In this document: in pieces, positions 54,025 through 64,000 of the stretch
How positions within the stretch are numbered: the stretch's first letter is position 1
How the letters are laid out: each line of letters starts with the position of its first letter
DNA from: Hirundichthys speculiger
Taxonomy: Eukaryota; Chordata; Actinopteri; Beloniformes; Exocoetidae
DNA length: 64,000 nucleotides
NCBI GenBank assembly: GCA_018398805.1
Contig: JAGFBZ010000006.1
Coordinates: 1-64,000, forward strand
Direction: 5' to 3'
Program-made: the position numbers and the translations under genes
The notes under the pieces: model-generated
Database searches by the model: none
What the model saw: only the letters and a program-made list of their open reading frames with translations
What the model was told of the DNA's origin: nothing

Positions 54025-54410
54025 GTACACAACTACTGCTGGAAACAGCACATCTGCTTCTTTCTTTCTCTTTTTGTTCATAAAGCTTCATAGGTGTCTC
54101 AGTGAGTTGTGTTCAGTCTAAATCCAGGATGTTCAGCTTCATGAAAGCATCTCTCTTTTAGCTGCTAGATCATTCCAGAATTGACGCTGATCATGTTCAT
54201 GTTCAGAGTTTTATATGAAATCTTCTTGAAGTCTTTTTTTCATTTCCTGATCGTATCTGCTCACAATCTTTTTGTAGCTGGCAGCTGCGTGTTGAGGCTT
54301 GTTGCATCAGCTTTGGTTGTCTGCACAGATCTTCCAGGTGTGTGGATGTGTAAATGATCTGACAGATCAGGAGGAGCCACCATTTCAAACTTTAAAAGTC
54401 AACAATAAAA
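54025..54410 (+). repeat. Duplicated segment holding the empty hAT site
   Basis: Bases 54025-54163 match 26596-26739, and 54164-54300 match 28101-28250. The junction agctgctagatcattcc is the uninterrupted site of the 1.36-kb hAT insertion at 26740-28098. Confidence 0.85.
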
Positions 54411-54417
54411 TCTTAGA

Positions 54418-54480
54418 TCAAATTCTGAATGGGACAGAAATCCAGTGGAGGGATGTCAAGACTGGAGATACATGACCAGG
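54418..54480 (-). mobile_element. Short L2-clade LINE fragment
   Basis: The minus strand reads GHVSPVLTSLHWISVPFRI, the conserved HI/VSPVLxSLHWLPV block of L2 ORF2. Only about 20 residues are clear. Confidence 0.6.
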
Positions 54481-54831
54481 CTGGTTAGAAGAGTTGGGGT
54501 CTTCTGGATCTGTTTTAGATCTAGATCCAGATTGGACGACTGTTGGTGCTGCGTGTATCAGCTGATTGGTCTCTGTCATGGTGTTGGTAGGGACAGTTGG
54601 TATCTTCCAGTGGAGACATCTGCAGAAGCTGCTGAATGAAGAGGGAGAGAGCTGAGGAGAAGACACGTCTATCCAGCTCAGATCAGGAGACTCAGGTGTT
54701 TGTCAATCAGCTGACTGAGCTGCTATGAGAATCAGGAAGCTGGATGGAACAAGTTCTGGTGATGTTTGTTTCCTCTGCAGGTGGAGGTAGAAGGTGTGTG
54801 AGCTGATGTGAATCCAGCAGCATGGATCAGC

Positions 54832-54910
54832 GTGAGGACAGAGAGGAGAGAAGTCCTCCCTCTAAAACCACTCTAAGAGGAGAACATGAGAGACCAAGCA
54901 AAGCTGAGAG
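54832..54910 (+). CDS. NLRC3-like (fish NLR) gene, exon 1
   Basis: ATG 54832 follows a probable 5' UTR exon start (ttcctctgcag|gtggag at 54780). The exon encodes a charged start (MDQREDREERSPPSKTTL, GEHERPSKAER) and ends at gagag|gtgaga in phase 2. This opening is characteristic of the large teleost family of NLRC3-like proteins, in which it precedes a Gly-Pro stretch, a DSIF block, then FISNA, NACHT and LRR domains. Such proteins are cytosolic sensors. Here exons 1-4 are in the window and the sensor domains would be beyond 64000. Exon 4 is frameshifted. Confidence 0.8.
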
Positions 54911-54992
54911 GTGAGATGATCATCTCCACCTGTCCATGACTCTTCTGGATGTCAGAGCTCAGCACTCACATCACCAACCACCTTTATTACAG

Positions 54993-55133
54993 GAATCAAC
55001 CTGGTCCTGGACCTGGACCTGGACCTGGACCTGGACCTGGACCTGGACCTGGACCCAGCTGTGTCTCCTTAAAGAGTGACAAGTCAAAAGGTGTTATTGT
55101 CTTTAAAGGAGACCATTGTTCTGCTGTAGAGAG
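54993..55133 (+). CDS. NLRC3-like gene, exon 2, with Gly-Pro repeat
   Basis: After ttattacag the exon continues in frame and consists of a run of about nine Gly-Pro pairs encoded by ggacct hexamers (about 55006-55054), then SCVSLKSDKSKGVIVFKGDH and a VER ending at gagag|gtgagt in phase 2. The order and phase match the standard second exon of fish NLRC3-like genes. The hexamer array is likely to vary in length between individuals. Confidence 0.8.
55006..55054 (+). repeat. (ggacct)n coding microsatellite
   Basis: About eight tandem hexamers in NLR exon 2 encoding alternating glycine and proline. Confidence 0.9.
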
Positions 55134-55199
55134 GTGAGTCAAATGTAAATGTTCTAACTGGAAAACATCACTGAGATTGAAATGTTTTATTTTAGGATG

Positions 55200-56930
55200 T
55201 TTAATGTGACATCACTGCTGTTTCACAGACACAAACTGAGAAAAATTAAGGCAGTACAAAAAAAGAGTAAAATAAATCAAGATGAATAAAAGCAGGAACA
55301 AAAGTAAACTTAAAAGTGTTTCCAGGAGAACTTTCAAATGAAGCTTCAACATTAGAAGGTCAACTGCTTCACAGTCTGGGAGCTGTCTCCAAAAATGCTG
55401 CGTCACCTCTGATCTTCAGTCTGAATCTGGGAACATCCAGCAGCAGCTGGTTTGGAGACCTCAGAGTTGACAGAAACAAGGCGGCGCTATGCGTTCGAGA
55501 CGTTTAAAGGCCAGTAATGACATTTAGAAGAGGATCCTGAAATGGACAGAAGCCTGTGGAAAGAGGTCAGCGCAGGTGGAATATGATCAGGTCATTTTGT
55601 TCTGTCAGAAGCTGAGCTGCTGCAGTTTAGACAGACTATGAACACAGACGTTACCACTGATCCAGACCAACAGACAAAGAATGACTCAAATCTGAATGAG
55701 ATGACTAACTCCCTCAGAGTCCTGTGAAGGGAGGTTGACCTTCACCTGACTGAGGAGTCTTCAGCTAAAACACACCAATGAACTCATGTGTTGATCACAT
55801 TTGACCAACAGTCACAGTCAACAATGACACCAAGGCTCCTGCAGCTGAGTGACAGTAGGAATCTAAGCAGCTGATAACTCTCAGAACCATCTAGGAGCTT
55901 CAGCCTTCAACACTAAATTATCTCTGCTGGGTTTTTGTTCACACTCAGGAAGTTTGACTGCATTGGCACATAGATCTGAAGGTGTTTCAAAGAGATGTTG
56001 TGCTTTTTAAATGGAGCCCACAGAAAGGATGTACAAGGAAACCAGAACAGGGCCCAACATGGGTTCTTGAGGAACCCCAGAACATTGAACATTTAACAGC
56101 AGCTCATTAAAACTATGAACAGGACTGTTGGACTGTTTCTGTGCTGTGGTGCAACTTAAAACCAGACTGGAACTTCTCAGGTAGAATATTCAAGTCAAAC
56201 TAGCTTTGCTCAGAGCTTAGATTGAAAAAGTTAGTTTGAAAATAGTCCTGAAGTGATAAAGAACAAGCATATTGTTGTTTTTGACCAGTGACTGTGTGTT
56301 TTAAAGCAGCTGGAACAAAGTCAGAGAAGAATCTATCAAATCTAGACCCCATGGCCCAGTGGGATTAAAACATCCTGACAAAGATGAGGAGGGATGCTGT
56401 CTAGATGCTGTCTGTTGCATGTGCTGGACAATTTCAGATAGACAGGAAAAAGACATCAGCTGAAAATTCAGAAAAACTGCTGAACAGGAGCATCAGCAGG
56501 ATCTAAGACAGAAAGAGCAGCAGAAGGTCTGACCACAGACATCTGTTCTCTGAAACCTGAAAACTGAAAGAAATTTGTCACAAAGAGCAGGAGAAGACTA
56601 AATACCATTTGAATGAGAAGGATTTCTGAGAGAGTTCAGAGTCTTAGAAGTAAATGAAGGTTTGTGACTATTGTTTCAAACCAGATTAGATAAAACTGCT
56701 CTGTGGTTCTCCAACAGGCTGAAACTTGGAGATGATCCATCTTCCATTTCCTGCTTCTACATCATGTCTGAGAAGGTTTCATGGTTCAGCTTCAGTTCTG
56801 TCTCTGGTTTATAGTGTTTTACTCTGAAAGAAGCTACTGATGCCAACACATCAGAACAAGTAGAATTACAAAGAGCTAACAACTCATCAGGACCAATATT
56901 CAGTGATGGTGAATGAAACTTTGTGGAGCA
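55200..56930 (-). mobile_element. Old L2-clade LINE, strongly decayed
   Basis: Minus-strand reading, from the 5' side: pre-RT block near 56880-56760 (ELLALCNSTCSDVLASVA), the GVPQGSVLGP block as GVPQEPMLGPV near 56070-56095, SLGVIVDCD near 55820, the ALTSFHRLLSISGS region near 55560, and VPRFRLKIRGDAAF near 55430 close to the C-terminus. Many stops. It fills the start of NLR intron 2. Confidence 0.65.
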
Positions 56931-56936
56931 ATGAGG

Positions 56937-56937
56937 C

Positions 56938-57020
<83 letters not shown>
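56937..57020. repeat. (AT)n microsatellite
   Basis: Around 40 AT dinucleotides with one interruption at the left end. It creates open frames of alternating Ile and Tyr that are not genes. Confidence 0.95.
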
Positions 57021-57024
<4 letters not shown>

Positions 57025-57092
57025 TCATGGAAAAAATTATTAGACCACCATTTTTTCTTCACTTTCTTGTTCATTTTAATACCTGGTACCAC

Positions 57093-57243
57093 TAAAAGAG
57101 GATCCTGAAATGCACAGGAGCCAGTGGAAAGAGGTCAGCACAGGTGGAATATGATCAGGTCATTTTGTTCTGTCAGAAGCTGAGCTGCTGCAGTTTAGAC
57201 AGACTATGAACACAGACGTTACCACTGATCCAGACCAACAGAT
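57093..57243 (-). repeat. Second copy of part of the old L2 LINE
   Basis: Bases 57093-57243 repeat 55530-55681 with few changes (agaggatcctgaaatg ... gatccagaccaacaga), in direct orientation 1.56 kb on. Either a small duplication within the intron or a second truncated copy. Confidence 0.85.
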
Positions 57244-58454
57244 GAAGAAAGGTCCGCTCACTCCTCAGGGGCCGCGACTCTGCCTTCAGGTCAAGAGACA
57301 GAGCCCTTAACAACTCAACTTGAGCTGACCTGAAGAAAGGGATCGAAAAAGCCAAAGCGGACTACAAGAGGAGGATAGAGTCCCACCTCGCCAGCAACAG
57401 ACCAGGAGAGGTGTGGCAGGGCATCCAGACCATCACCAACTTCAGAGGCTGTGAAGTCACATCAGACCCGAGCAAATCGCTGGCAGAGGAGCTTAATTGC
57501 TTATTGCTCGCTTCGAACCATCACAGTGACACTCACCTTATCTAGCCCTCCCCCAGCCCCCACCCACATTAGACTCCAGCTCCCCCGCACTCACTGTAGA
57601 AGAGCAGGAGGTGAGGCGCGTGCTCCAGGCAGTGAACCCCAGAAGGGCTGCCGGCACAGATGGAGTGCCTGGCAAAGTGCTCAGAGCTTGCACCCACCAG
57701 CTGTCTTACATCTTCTGCTGGATCTTCAACCTCTCGCTGGCCCAAGCAGTCATCCCCACCTGCCTGAAGTCAACCACAATAATCCCCATCCCAAAAAGTC
57801 ACCCGCTACCATCCTCAACGACTTCCGCCCTGTTGCCCTCACCATGGTTATCATGAAGTGCTTTGAGAAACTGGTTCTCAAGCACATCAATGACAGTCCC
57901 CCCCCCCACACTTGACCACCACCAGTTTGCATACCAGGCGAACAGATCTACGGAGGATGCCATCACCCTGCATGCTGTGTTGAGCCACCTGGAACAGCAG
58001 CAGACATATGCGAGACTGCTCTTCGTAGACTACAGTTCGGCATTTAATAACATAATCCCGGACATTCTGGTCACCAAACTGGACACTCTCGGCCTCAACC
58101 CCCTCTCACATACACCTGGATCAAGGACTTCTTGACCAACAGGCCCCAGACCGTGAGACTCGGCCCCCACCTCTCCTCCACACGGACACTGAGCATCGGC
58201 TCACCACAGGGCTGTGTGCTGAGCCCCCTCTTGTACTGTCTCTACACCCACGACTGCAGTCCGGCCCACAGTGACAATGTGATTGTCAAATTTGCAGATG
58301 ACACCACAGTGGTCGAGCTGATCTCAGATGGAGACGAGACGGCCTACAGGGAGGAGGTCCAGAGACTCACGACCTGGTGCTCAGCAAACATCCTGGCTCT
58401 GAACACCACAAAGAGGAAGGAGATCATAGTGGACTTCAGGAAGAAGAAGAGTGA

Positions 58455-58481
58455 CCCCCCCCCCCCCCCCCCCCCCCCCCC
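58455..58481 (+). repeat. C27 homopolymer in LINE coding sequence
   Basis: Twenty-seven C at the point where relatives of this LINE encode DPxPLY. The proline codons have apparently expanded. Length is probably unreliable in assembly. Confidence 0.9.
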
Positions 58482-58698
58482 ATATCAATGGCGAGGGCGT
58501 GGAGTGGGTCCACCACTTCAGATTCCTGGGAGTCCAGATCTCAGATGACCTCTCCTGGACAATCAACACCTCAGCCATAATAAAGAAGGCTCAGCAGCAC
58601 CTACACTTCCTGAGAGTCCTCAGGAAGAACAACCTGGACCAGAAGCTGCTGCTGGCCTTCTACCGCTCCTCCATTGAGAGCCTGCTGACCACCTGTCT

Positions 58699-58760
58699 GA
58701 CCACCTGGTACGGGAACTGCACCTGTCTGACCACCTGGTACAGGAACTGCACAGCTGCAG
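58699..58760 (+). repeat. Tandem duplication within LINE ORF
   Basis: cctgtctgaccacctggtac followed by gggaactgca is repeated once in direct tandem (about 30 bp), doubling the TxWYGNCT motif. The frame is kept. Confidence 0.75.
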
Positions 58761-59310
58761 ACAGAGGGAGGCTTCAGAGGACAGTCAGAGCAGCGCAAAG
58801 GATTGTCGGCTGCCCTCTCCCCTCCCTCACGGACATTTAAAACACCCGGTGCGTCAGCAGAGCGCTGAACATTTACAAGGACAACTCACATCCCGCCTCC
58901 CAGCTGTTTGAGCTGCTCCCTTCTGGGAGGCGCTATAGATGTTTAAGAGCACGGACAAATAGAATGAAGAACAGTTTCTTCCCAAGATCCATCACCTCAC
59001 TGAATAAAATCTCTTCCTGACCCTGTGCATCACTATCATCATGTGCAATATAAATCACACTGTGCAATAAATTATTTATATTTATACTTGTATTTTATAC
59101 TGTACATAGCTGGAAATATTTTACACCCTGTACACTGTACATTGCACTACTCACCCCATATTGTACATATGTATATATGAGACTTTCAGACTTTTTGACT
59201 ATTTTGATTTTTTGATTTATAAATATCTATTCTGCACTGACATGGGAGAAGCTCTCCAATTTCGTTGTACATTGCTGTATAAGGACAATGAAAGGCATTC
59301 TGATTCTAGT

Positions 59311-59817
59311 ACTGAAAATGATTTAAAGCTTTGGTGGGGAGCAACAGTGACATCTGGTGGCAGACTGGAATTAAAGCAGCTGCTTCATCATTTGACCGAA
59401 GCTCTCCATCATCTCCAGAACAGTCTCCAGAATAGAGCCAGCCTTCTTTGTCAGTTAGTTCAGGTTCTTCAAGTCTAGAAAATATTAAGACAGAAATATC
59501 AGGCCTCCATGTTCGTAGCTGGATTCCATCCTTCAATCAAAGAGAGAGAAAAGTGATAATCCTGATTTACAACCTGCAGAGATCCACCAACACGTCTGTA
59601 GAAACCAGAATGATGTTTTGTTAGTTTTCCGTTCAGACATACCAGCATCAATGATGTTTTTAGTTTCCTGCCATATTAATGAAGTCTGATCTGACAGAAG
59701 TATCAGTAGTTGTGGTGGTGAACATGATCATTGAAAAAAGTGGCAGAGCTTTAAGCAGTAGAACATCAAAGCGTTCAAGCTGTAAAGCAATGAAAGGCAT
59801 TGAAACGTTCTGAGCCA
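59311..59817. other. NLR intron 2, nothing recognised
   Basis: No coding or repeat signal identified between the two LINEs. Confidence 0.35.
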
Positions 59818-60123
59818 ATGAATAGAATAGAACAGAATCCTTTATTGTCACTATACATGAAAACAATGAGATTAAAAGCAGCATCTCCGGTTACAGTGCA
59901 AAAAAGAGTCCAAAGTACAAAACAGTGAGGATCAGTATTCAAAGATATGCAATCTAGAGAGAAATAGTGCAGATGATCGAGGTAGTACGAATAAAAGAAG
60001 GTGGGGGTATGAGGATGGAAGGTGTACAGTCAAGTCCTGAGACAGCATAACAGATACTATATGCAGGTGCTATAGACAGCATAAGAGGTACTATATGCAG
60101 GTGCTATAAACAGATTTTTTTTT

Positions 60124-60837
60124 TTAGTTTACACATCTGGTGGAATATTGCACAGACTGGTTCAAGGCAGTTATGGCTTTGGGGAAGAAGCTGTTTTTTA
60201 GTCTGTTGGTTTTGGACCTGATGACCCTGTAGCGTCTTCCTGAGGGCAACAGGTCAAACAGGTCAGAGCCGGGGTGGGAGCTGTCCTTCATGATGTCAGT
60301 GGCTCTGCTTAGGCAGCGGGAGGTGTAAATGTCTGACAGGGAGGGGAGAGGGCGGCCGATGATCCTCTGCGCTGCTTTCACCACCCTCTGGAGCCGTTCT
60401 CTGTCTGCAGCGGTGCAGCTGCCGTACCAGACTGTAGTCCAGTACGTCAGCAGGCTCTCGATGGATGAGCGGTAGAAGGTCAGCAGCAGGTTGGAGTCCA
60501 GGTTGTATCTCCTGAGGACTCTCAGGAAGTGCAGCCGCTGCTGAGCCTTCTTGGTGATGGCGGGGTTGTTCTCAGACCAGGAGATGCTGTCTGAGATGAG
60601 GACGCCAAGAAACTGGAAGGTGTGGACCCGTTCCACTCTCTCGCCTTTGATGTAGAGGGGGACTGGGTTGGTGTTGTGTTTCCTGAAGTTGACGATGATC
60701 TCCTTGGTTTTTCTGGTGTTCAGAGCGAGGTTGTTCTCTGAACACCAGGCTGTCAGCTTCAGGACCTCCTCTCTGTAGGCTGCCTTGTCCCGCTTCCAGA
60801 TGAGTCTGACCACCGTAGTGTCGTCAGCGAACTTCAC
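60124..60837 (-). pseudogene. LINE reverse transcriptase C-terminal open frame
   Basis: The longest clean LINE frame on the right side: 237 codons from the FADD catalytic motif through thumb and C-terminal domain to the natural stop. Upstream codons are frameshifted, so it cannot make a full enzyme. Confidence 0.8.
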
Positions 60838-61347
60838 TATGAGGTTGTTGTTGGGTCGGACTGCAGTCGTTGGTGTCCAGGCAGTACAGGAGGGGGCTCA
60901 GCACACAGCCCTGAGGAGCGCCGGTGCTCAGCATACGGGTGGAGGACAGGTGGGGGCCAAGTCTCACAGTCTGGGGTCGGTTGGAAAGAAAGTCTTTAAT
61001 TCAGGCACATGTGGGAGGGGGGAGGCCGATGGTGGTCAGTTTGGTGATGAGGATGTCTGGGATTATTGTGTTGAAGGCAGAGCTGTAATCCACAAAGAGC
61101 ATCCGGACGTAGCTCTGCTGTTGCTCCAGGTGGTTCAGAGCAGAGTGCAGAGCTACAGCGATGGCGTCCTCAGTGGATCTGTTTGCCCGATAAGCAAACT
61201 GGAAGGGGTCGAAGTCTCGGGGGAGTGGTTCTTTATGTGGTAAAGAACTAGTCTCTCAAAGCACTTGGTGATTACTGGGGTGAGGGCCACTGGACGGTAA
61301 TCATTCAGGCTGGTCCATCCACTGTCCATCCCGGGGTTCTCCTCCAC

Positions 61348-61785
61348 TTGTGTTTGGGTACCAACTGGCGTGGTGATCGGCGACCTGGTCCTCTGGCCAT
61401 CTCATCCCAGTGCTGCTACCTCCATCTGTTTATATTTATATGGCCGTTGTATTTAGTCATTTGTGTGCTCCTCCATCCTCTCTGTGTCCTCCATCCTCTC
61501 TCTGTCCTGTCTCCCCTCTTTTCTTTCTCTACCCGGCTGGTCTTCAGCAGGAAGGTCCCCCCCATATGATCCAGGTCCTGCTCAAGATTTCTTCCTCTTA
61601 AAGTGGAGTTTTTCCTTGCCTCTGTTTGGCTTAAAGGTTTTTTTTTCTCCCTATGTGGGAGTTTTTTACCTGCCATTATAATTGATTGGATTTAATGGTC
61701 TGAGTCTCTGTAAAGCGCCTAGAAACAATTGTCATTGTAACAGACGCTATACAAATAAAATTGAATTGAAAATTGAATTGGTGAC
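61348..61785 (+). mobile_element. L2-like LINE 3' end nested in the CR1-group LINE
   Basis: About 440 bp with the features of a widespread fish LINE 3' UTR: aagatttcttcctcttaaag, gagtttttccttgcc, tctctgtaaagcgcctag, and the tail tacaaataaaattgaattg repeated. The minus-strand LINE frame is interrupted between its PVPKK and [10 protein letters not shown] blocks exactly here. Confidence 0.8.
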
Positions 61786-62960
61786 GGGAAACTTCTTTGG
61801 CACCGGGATTATGGTGGCTAATTTCAGGCAGGACGGGACAACTGCCTGGGCCAGGGAGGTGTTGAAGATCCTGGTGAAGGTGGGGGTGAGCTGGTGGGCG
61901 CACGCTTTGAGCACCTTGCCTGGAACTTTCTTTCTTTCTTGGTGTTCACTGTCAGGAGCACCGCCTGACATCATGCTCCTGTACAGTGAGTGAAGTGATG
62001 GACGATCCTGGTGGAGGCGGGGCTGGAACAGCTGGGTGGTGCTGTGGTGTCTGAAAGCGAGCAAAGAAACCATTCAGCTCCTCTGCCAGCGGCGCACTCA
62101 GGTCTAGGGTTGACACGTCACTGCCTCTGAAGTTGGTGATGTGTTGTATGCCCCTCCACACCTCCCAGGAGTTGTTGCTGGACAGGTGAGACTCTATTCT
62201 CATCCTGTGGTCCGCCTTGGCTTTCTTTATTCCTCTGTTCAGGTCAGCCCGAGCAGCTCTGTATAGAGCTCTGTCACCTGACCTGAAGGCAGCGTTGCGG
62301 GCCCTGAGGAGTGAGCGGACCTGGCTGGTCATCCCGGGTTTCTGGTTAGGGAAAACCCAGATGGTTTTGTCTACAGTCAGATTCCCAATGCAGAACTTGA
62401 TGTAGTCCAGTACCGTGTCTGTGAAAGTATCCAGCCCCTGATGTTCAAATAAGTCCCACTCTATGTGGTCGAAGCAGTCCTGGAGTTCTGGAAGTGCATG
62501 GTTGGGCCAGGTTGTGATTGTCCTTGTGGTGGGCCTGGTTCTTCATCTGAGGGGGGTGCACGCTGGGGAGAGCAGGAGAGAAATATGGTCTGATTGTCCG
62601 AGGTGGGGGAGGGGTGTGGCTCTGTATGCTCGCTTAATGTTGGTGTAGACGTGATCCAGAGTGTTCTCTCCCCTGGTGGAGTATTTAACATGCTGGTAGA
62701 ATTTCGGCAGTGCAGTCTTTAGATTGGCCTTATTGAAGTCTCCTGCAATAATGTGAACACCATCTGAATGGGCCCGCTGATGTTCGTTGATGGTGTTCTA
62801 CAAGACAGAGAGCGCTGTGTTTACGTTAGCGTCTGGTGGGATGTAAACAGCCTTGATGATCACTACAGTGAGCTCTCTCGGTAGAAAAAAAGGCAGACAT
62901 CTTACAGACATGTACTCGACGTCTGGGGAGCAGTGTCGATCAATGAAACGCTTTGGAAAA

Positions 62961-63478
62961 CTATAATCCAATGAAACCTGTTAGTTTGAGCTCCAATGTC
63001 TTCTTCCCTCTTGGAGTTCATCAGCAGTCATGTGTGGAAATGTTTCCTCTTCTGGGATACATCCATTTAGTCCAGGACTCTGGTGGTCCTCCATCATCTG
63101 GTTCTGATCCAAGCTACCTCCTCATAGAGCTCCATCTCCTAACAGGAGCTTTCTTCTATTGTCTGAAACTCCTGGAGGTCTGACCTTCCAGAGGACTGGT
63201 GCTGTTGGTGATGTACAGCTTCAGAGAGTTCTTCAGCTGGCATTTGGATGTATCACTTGTATATTTTCTTGATCTTGTTGGATGTTTGCTTGGTCCAGAC
63301 TTGGATCTTGTGGATATCTGAATGGTCAGAGCTTCCATTGAGGTCACATGGACGTTCTCAGTGAGACCAGCAGGACCAGTAAACCTTTACAATGACAGAG
63401 AGTCATCTGATTGACAGCTCACACACATACAGGACTTAATGGACCTATGTGAGCTAATTGTCCATAATTCCTCCACAG
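62961..63478. other. End of NLR intron 2, nothing recognised
   Basis: No repeat identified. The splice acceptor at ctccacag (63471-63478) closes the intron. Confidence 0.4.
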
Positions 63479-63557
63479 AGTGGACCAGCAGAGCTCAGAG
63501 CCCCCCAGTGGTCAGTCTGTCCAGCAGCATCAAACACACCTGGACTCCATATTTCTG
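63479..63557 (+). CDS. NLRC3-like gene, exon 3
   Basis: Joins exon 2 in phase 2 to form an Arg codon, then VDQQSSEPPSGQSVQQHQTH and LDSIFL up to the donor ctg|gtctgt in phase 0. The QQSSEPPSG and QQHQTHLDSIF segments are hallmarks of the fish NLRC3-like N-terminal region. The distance to exon 2, 8.3 kb, is made up almost wholly of LINEs. Confidence 0.8.
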
Positions 63558-63716
63558 GTCTGTACATGAACAACAGCTGCTTCTACATCTGTTCTGCTGA
63601 TGCTCATCTCCAGCTGCTCTTTGTAGACCAGTGGACTGTCAGTCTGTCCAACATGATCTGATGTTTGTCTCCATGTTTCAGTCTCATTGTGTCCTTCATC
63701 TGGTCTTCTATTCCAG

Positions 63717-63943
63717 CTGCTGGAGGACAACATTGTCACATTTGTGAAGAAGGAGCTAAAGAAGATCCAGAAGGTTCTGAGTCTAGATTACCCAGAATCC
63801 TCAGAGAGTCAGAGGGAAGATGGTGAAGTGTTGAAGGGGTGAAGATGAAGAGCAGGAGAGTTTCAGGGAGGTATTGTTGAAGATCACAGTGGACTTCCTG
63901 AGGAGAATGAAGCAGATGGAGCTGGCTGAGCGTCTGCAGAGCA
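63717..63943 (+). pseudogene. NLRC3-like gene, exon 4, one-base frameshift
   Basis: After tattccag the exon continues LLEDNIVTFVKKELKKIQKV and LSLDYPESSESQRED, the helical segment ahead of the FISNA domain. At the G4 run 63836-63839 one extra base brings in a TGA (63839-63841). In the +1 frame the expected sequence resumes (GEDEEQESFREVLLKITVDF, LRRMKQMELAERLQS) to the donor agca|gtaagatg. So either this gene copy is broken or the base is an assembly error. The FISNA/NACHT exon should follow outside the window. Confidence 0.75.
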
Positions 63944-64000
63944 GTAAGATGATTTAACCATCACATTAAAACCACTGAAAGGTGAAGAGAGTAACTGCTC

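Larger units (their letters stand above)
57246..59310 (+). mobile_element. CR1-group LINE, linker to 3' end
   Basis: Plus-strand ORF2: linker (57246-57500), [59 protein letters not shown] (near 58030), [29 protein letters not shown] (RT catalytic site near 58290), [53 protein letters not shown], and the SFFPRSI end. The 3' UTR ends ttcgttgtacattgctgtat plus aaaggcattctgattc. A C27 tract interrupts the coding region, and two frame breaks are present. Confidence 0.85.
59818..62960 (-). mobile_element. CR1-group LINE, endonuclease to 3' end, with nested insertion
   Basis: Minus strand. 3' end at 59818 (complement of aatagaatagaacagaatcc followed by tttattgtc). C-terminal RT 60837-60124 is open for 237 codons ([68 protein letters not shown]). 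The RT core lies at 60838-61350, then RT N-terminus and linker 61785-62332 (SLAQAVVPSCLKLATIIPVP, AELNGFFARF-like block), and endonuclease C-terminal part 62400-62945 (IPPDANVNTAL, IIAGDFNKANL). An L2-like 3' end is inserted at about 61348-61785. Few frame breaks, so fairly young. Confidence 0.88.

Noticed and set aside
56757..57095. Open frames with long Ile-Tyr runs
   Set aside because: Translation of the (AT)n microsatellite.

Overview
The window looks like teleost fish nuclear DNA. Most of it is transposable elements of kinds typical of fish: L2, CR1/Rex1-like and L1 LINEs, Tc1/mariner, several hAT families, Ty3/Gypsy, and one retroviral-type LTR. Set among them are pieces of immune genes with canonical vertebrate splice sites. 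No prokaryotic features, tRNA, rRNA or CRISPR array were seen.

Left part (1-31 kb). Two Tc1 copies lie in the first 2.4 kb, one of them hit by a small hAT element. Next come an L2 LINE (2.4-4.7 kb) and a CR1/Rex1-like LINE with an internal 36-bp minisatellite (4.7-6.3 kb), both on the minus strand. At 6.4-6.8 kb is an unrecognised, twice-frameshifted coding fragment. A 1.4-kb hAT element (7060-8492) carries a BED-finger relic and an apparent signal-peptide exon. From about 8.7 to 12.9 kb, plus-strand exons encode two 48-nt mini-exons, a pyrin domain (PYD) and a frameshifted CARD, the domain set of the inflammasome adaptor ASC. From 13 to 31 kb there are LINE tails, an LTR with a tRNA-Pro-type primer binding site (16.1-16.9 kb), MITEs, a possible small minus-strand gene (25.3-26.1 kb) and a Gypsy pol relic (28.9-30.65 kb).

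Centre (31.9-47.4 kb). Two MHC class I genes lie tail to tail: one on plus (32046-35732), one on minus (47297-43978). In both, a signal-peptide exon is followed by a single exon encoding alpha1, alpha2, alpha3, transmembrane segment and tail. This fused-exon layout is known for the teleost MHC class I L lineage. The plus copy is open; the minus copy has a frameshift at a T9 run (A9 on the coding strand). A full-length-like L2 LINE, a Gypsy gag fragment, hAT fragments and a probable LTR lie between them. Orphan pieces of the same MHC family (signal exons at 26.5, 48.2 and 54.0 kb; a lone alpha3 at 51.6 kb) show a family growing by duplication and decay.

Right part (47.5-64 kb). A minisatellite, an L1 insertion with target-site duplication, more LINE fragments, and then the first four exons of an NLRC3-like (fish NLR) gene. 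Its second intron is stuffed with 8.3 kb of nested LINEs and its fourth exon has a one-base frameshift; the FISNA/NACHT/LRR part would lie beyond the window. MHC class I, PYD/CARD and NLR pieces together suggest an innate-immunity neighbourhood with rapid gene turnover. Whether they act together cannot be told from sequence.
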